Origin: Ostreococcus mediterraneus
Taxonomy: Eukaryota > Chlorophyta > Mamiellophyceae > Mamiellales > Bathycoccaceae
Assembly (NCBI GenBank): GCA_012295225.1
Contig: WMKK01000002.1
Coordinates: 482,914 to 546,913, forward strand
Length of the DNA: 64,000 nt
Reading direction: 5' to 3'
The position numbers were made by a program, and so were the translations under genes. A model generated the notes under the pieces. It saw only the letters and a list, made by a program, of their open reading frames with translations, was not told the origin of the DNA and searched no databases. Every line of letters starts with the position of its first letter. Position 1 is the first letter of the stretch. Below are positions 62,161 through 64,000 of the stretch, piece after piece.

Positions 62161-64000
62161 ATGGATAACGTCGACGGCGGCGGCGAAAGGGTCGACGGCG
62201 GCGATGACGATGCCGATGACTCGCGCGCGCGCGACGCGACGAGGGCGACGACGAGCGGGCGCATCGGCGACGCGCGCGCGCGATCGAGCGATGGGAGGAC
62301 GTTATCTGATTTGGATTATTTCGCATCGTCGCGCGTCGGTGGCGAGCGCACGATGCTCGTGCCGCGCCCCTGGGACGAGGGCCGCGGTGTTGACATTGGC
62401 GACGACGACGTGGGCGCGCGCGTCGCGGCGAGCGAGCGCGGAGGACGCGGTGCGTCGTTTGTCGTTGAGGATGCGCTGGGAGGCGCCGGCGTGATTGATG
62501 TTCTTCCACGCGACGATGATGGGGTGACGCGCATGCGCATCGAGAATGAATTGGAAGATTTGTACAACTATATATTAGATGCGGAGTTTGAGCTCGTGGA
62601 GTCGACGCTGGCGAGGTGGAAGGTGGGCGACGTGGCGAGCGGCACTCGGGACGCGGCGTCTCGAGCGGCAGAGCACGTGCGCGAACGCGTCGCATTAGGG
62701 GCGAGGCTGACACGTCGAGCGTTCGAGGCGTGGGCGCCAAGGGCTAGAAATCTTTCTTCGCGTAGTGCGCGACGGATAGGTGGCGTCGCGCGTTTCGTCG
62801 CTCCAGGGCGGGTGGCGGCGGCGAGCGTTCAAAGCGCGTCGGCGGCGGCGACAGCTATTAGACACATTCAATTTATCCCATCACCCATCGTGCGCGTGAG
62901 GATTGTGGCGGGACGGGACATACGTGCAATACTCACGCACGCAGCAAGCGATGTGTTAGAGACGGGGCGGATGCTGGTGACGCACCTGATTTCAGCGCCG
63001 GCGCAACCGTTTCGGTTGTTACTTCGAATTCGACCGCGTCGGAAGAATCACAAAAGGGGTCGCATGCAAGACGCACCTGCGCGCGTCGGTGAGTCAAATG
63101 ATGCGATGAGTAGTTCGCCGACTTCACCGAGACGAGTGCTCATGCGCGATTTGCGGGATGTCTTTGAACAAGTAGGACACGATTTTTTCTCCCCGTCCTC
63201 ACTCGTGCTCACTCCAGAAGACCATGAAGAAGTTGACGACTTGGAGCGCGTCGAGGTAAACGATGTCACTTTCGTTCCTACGCCACAGACTGTTAATATT
63301 ATTGTCGATGCGCATTCGACGTCGTCCTCGTCGTCAGATGATTCTGACGGCGACCGCTTGATTACGTCTGCTCGCCGAGAGGTGCATAAAATTCATCAAG
63401 CGTCCAGAATGATCGAATCAGAGTACGAGCAAAGCGCGCATTCGAGCACATCGTTCGATAGCAATAGTGATGATTTGAAGCTCGTGGCACCGCGCGTGTT
63501 GAGTGTTGACGACGTTACATTAGGCGCGCAGGTTCTACGTCACTGGTTCGCGGCGTGCCGACGTGCTCCCGAAGAGCCTTCAGCTCGAATCGCGCGCGAG
63601 GCTATAGAAATCATGGCCTACCGCGCGCTGTCGCCCGCTGAACGAGCTCGACATGTTTTCGCGCTTGATGATGACGATACCATCGAGGCAAAGCCACAGC
63701 CTATGAAACGTTCTCGATTTGAAGATCAGATGAGGCAGCGACCCACGGCGCTTCCGACGAGCAAAAACGTGTACTCATTCGGAGAGCACGAATCACCGCG
63801 CGCTCGCAAACGAAGTATCAGTCCTGAAATGGATTACTCTTCCGAATCAAGCGTGTCTGAAACTAGTGCTATTGATACCGTTGACGAGCGCAAGTCCGTG
63901 ACCGGCGAGGTTGTGAGTGCCATGCGCGCCGAGATGCAACGCAATGAAGAACGCCTTGAGAGTGAAATGCGAGAGCTACAAGAGGAAATGAAGCGCGCCA
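62161..64000 (+). CDS. Large charged hypothetical protein, 3' end outside the window
   Basis: The frame is open from 62101 to the last base with no stop; 613 codons are visible from the ATG at 62161 (another in-frame ATG is at 62116). The first 140 residues are Asp/Gly/Arg-rich. Then come a helical, Ala/Arg-rich segment (~140-300; IENELEDLYNYILDAEFELV) and Ser/Asp-rich disordered stretches (STSSSSSDDSDGD). A small helical block (VLRHWFAACRRAPEEPSARI, AREAIEIMAYRALSPAERAR) follows, and the visible end starts a coiled coil (AMRAEMQRNEERLESEMREL). There is no signal peptide. I do not recognise the family; a cytoskeletal or nuclear scaffold is only a guess. Confidence 0.7.
   Translation, partial: MDNVDGGGERVDGGDDDADDSRARDATRATTSGRIGDARARSSDGRTLSDLDYFASSRVGGERTMLVPRPWDEGRGVDIGDDDVGARVAASERGGRGASFVVEDALGGAGVIDVLPRDDDGVTRMRIENELEDLYNYILDAEFELVESTLARWKVGDVASGTRDAASRAAEHVRERVALGARLTRRAFEAWAPRARNLSSRSARRIGGVARFVAPGRVAAASVQSASAAATAIRHIQFIPSPIVRVRIVAGRDIRAILTHAASDVLETGRMLVTHLISAPAQPFRLLLRIRPRRKNHKRGRMQDAPARVGESNDAMSSSPTSPRRVLMRDLRDVFEQVGHDFFSPSSLVLTPEDHEEVDDLERVEVNDVTFVPTPQTVNIIVDAHSTSSSSSDDSDGDRLITSARREVHKIHQASRMIESEYEQSAHSSTSFDSNSDDLKLVAPRVLSVDDVTLGAQVLRHWFAACRRAPEEPSARIAREAIEIMAYRALSPAERARHVFALDDDDTIEAKPQPMKRSRFEDQMRQRPTALPTSKNVYSFGEHESPRARKRSISPEMDYSSESSVSETSAIDTVDERKSVTGEVVSAMRAEMQRNEERLESEMRELQEEMKRA

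Overview
The window looks like nuclear DNA of a very compact green-algal genome of the Mamiellales, most likely an Ostreococcus (O. tauri is my best guess). The reasons are: high GC with strong CG dinucleotide richness; genes packed on both strands, usually with less than 200 bp between them; almost no introns (three seen in about 33 genes); and a purely plant/algal gene set with chloroplast transit peptides (phosphoribulokinase, thylakoid SecY, CITRX-type thioredoxin, RIQ-type DUF1118 protein, galactonolactone dehydrogenase, Dof factor). Species assignment is inference.

Layout. 1-6 kb: 3' part of beta-COP, an MsrA-like protein without the catalytic Cys, a YqeH/NOA1/BPG2-type permuted GTPase, a small hypothetical and a GNAT. 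6-16.6 kb: cytosolic-type MetRS, galactonolactone dehydrogenase, a MESD-like ER protein, a C2HC protein, a Tat-targeted lumenal FKBP, a PRCC-like protein, a CITRX-type thioredoxin and a plastid alpha/beta hydrolase. 17-25.7 kb: PRK (one intron), V-ATPase F (one intron), BCD1, a DDX21-type helicase and chloroplast SecY (one intron). 25.9-34.3 kb: ATG2, an HMA metal chaperone, an RsmD-like methyltransferase and a Rubisco-activase-like AAA protein fused to a Cys-less rhodanese domain. 35-50.7 kb: a four-domain voltage-gated channel with an unusual R/S/D/D filter, a Dof factor, NUP188, an M23/LytM peptidase and a RIQ-like protein. 51-52.6 kb: the one clearly mobile part, an LTR retrotransposon remnant with a 5-bp target-site duplication, tandem repeats and a decayed gag zinc knuckle. 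52.7-64 kb: a PPR-like/2OG-oxygenase fusion, a lumenal hypothetical, SART3, a proline dehydrogenase, an XEG113-like GT77 glycosyltransferase and a large charged protein that runs off the end.

The genes are mostly housekeeping. Photosynthesis and plastid function are represented by PRK, SecY, CITRX, RIQ, FKBP and the Rca-like protein; RNA processing and nucleolus by BCD1, DDX21, SART3 and PRCC; membrane traffic by beta-COP, V-ATPase, ATG2 and NUP188. Many neighbours are divergent, with 37-100 bp between start codons, so they probably share bidirectional promoters. One such gap (3261-3322) is largely filled by an 18-bp-arm palindrome. I found no tRNA, rRNA or CRISPR. The most unusual items are the channel filter, the Rca-rhodanese fusion, the PPR/P4H fusion, the M23 peptidase and the retroelement, whose 3' junction carries an N and may hide collapsed sequence.
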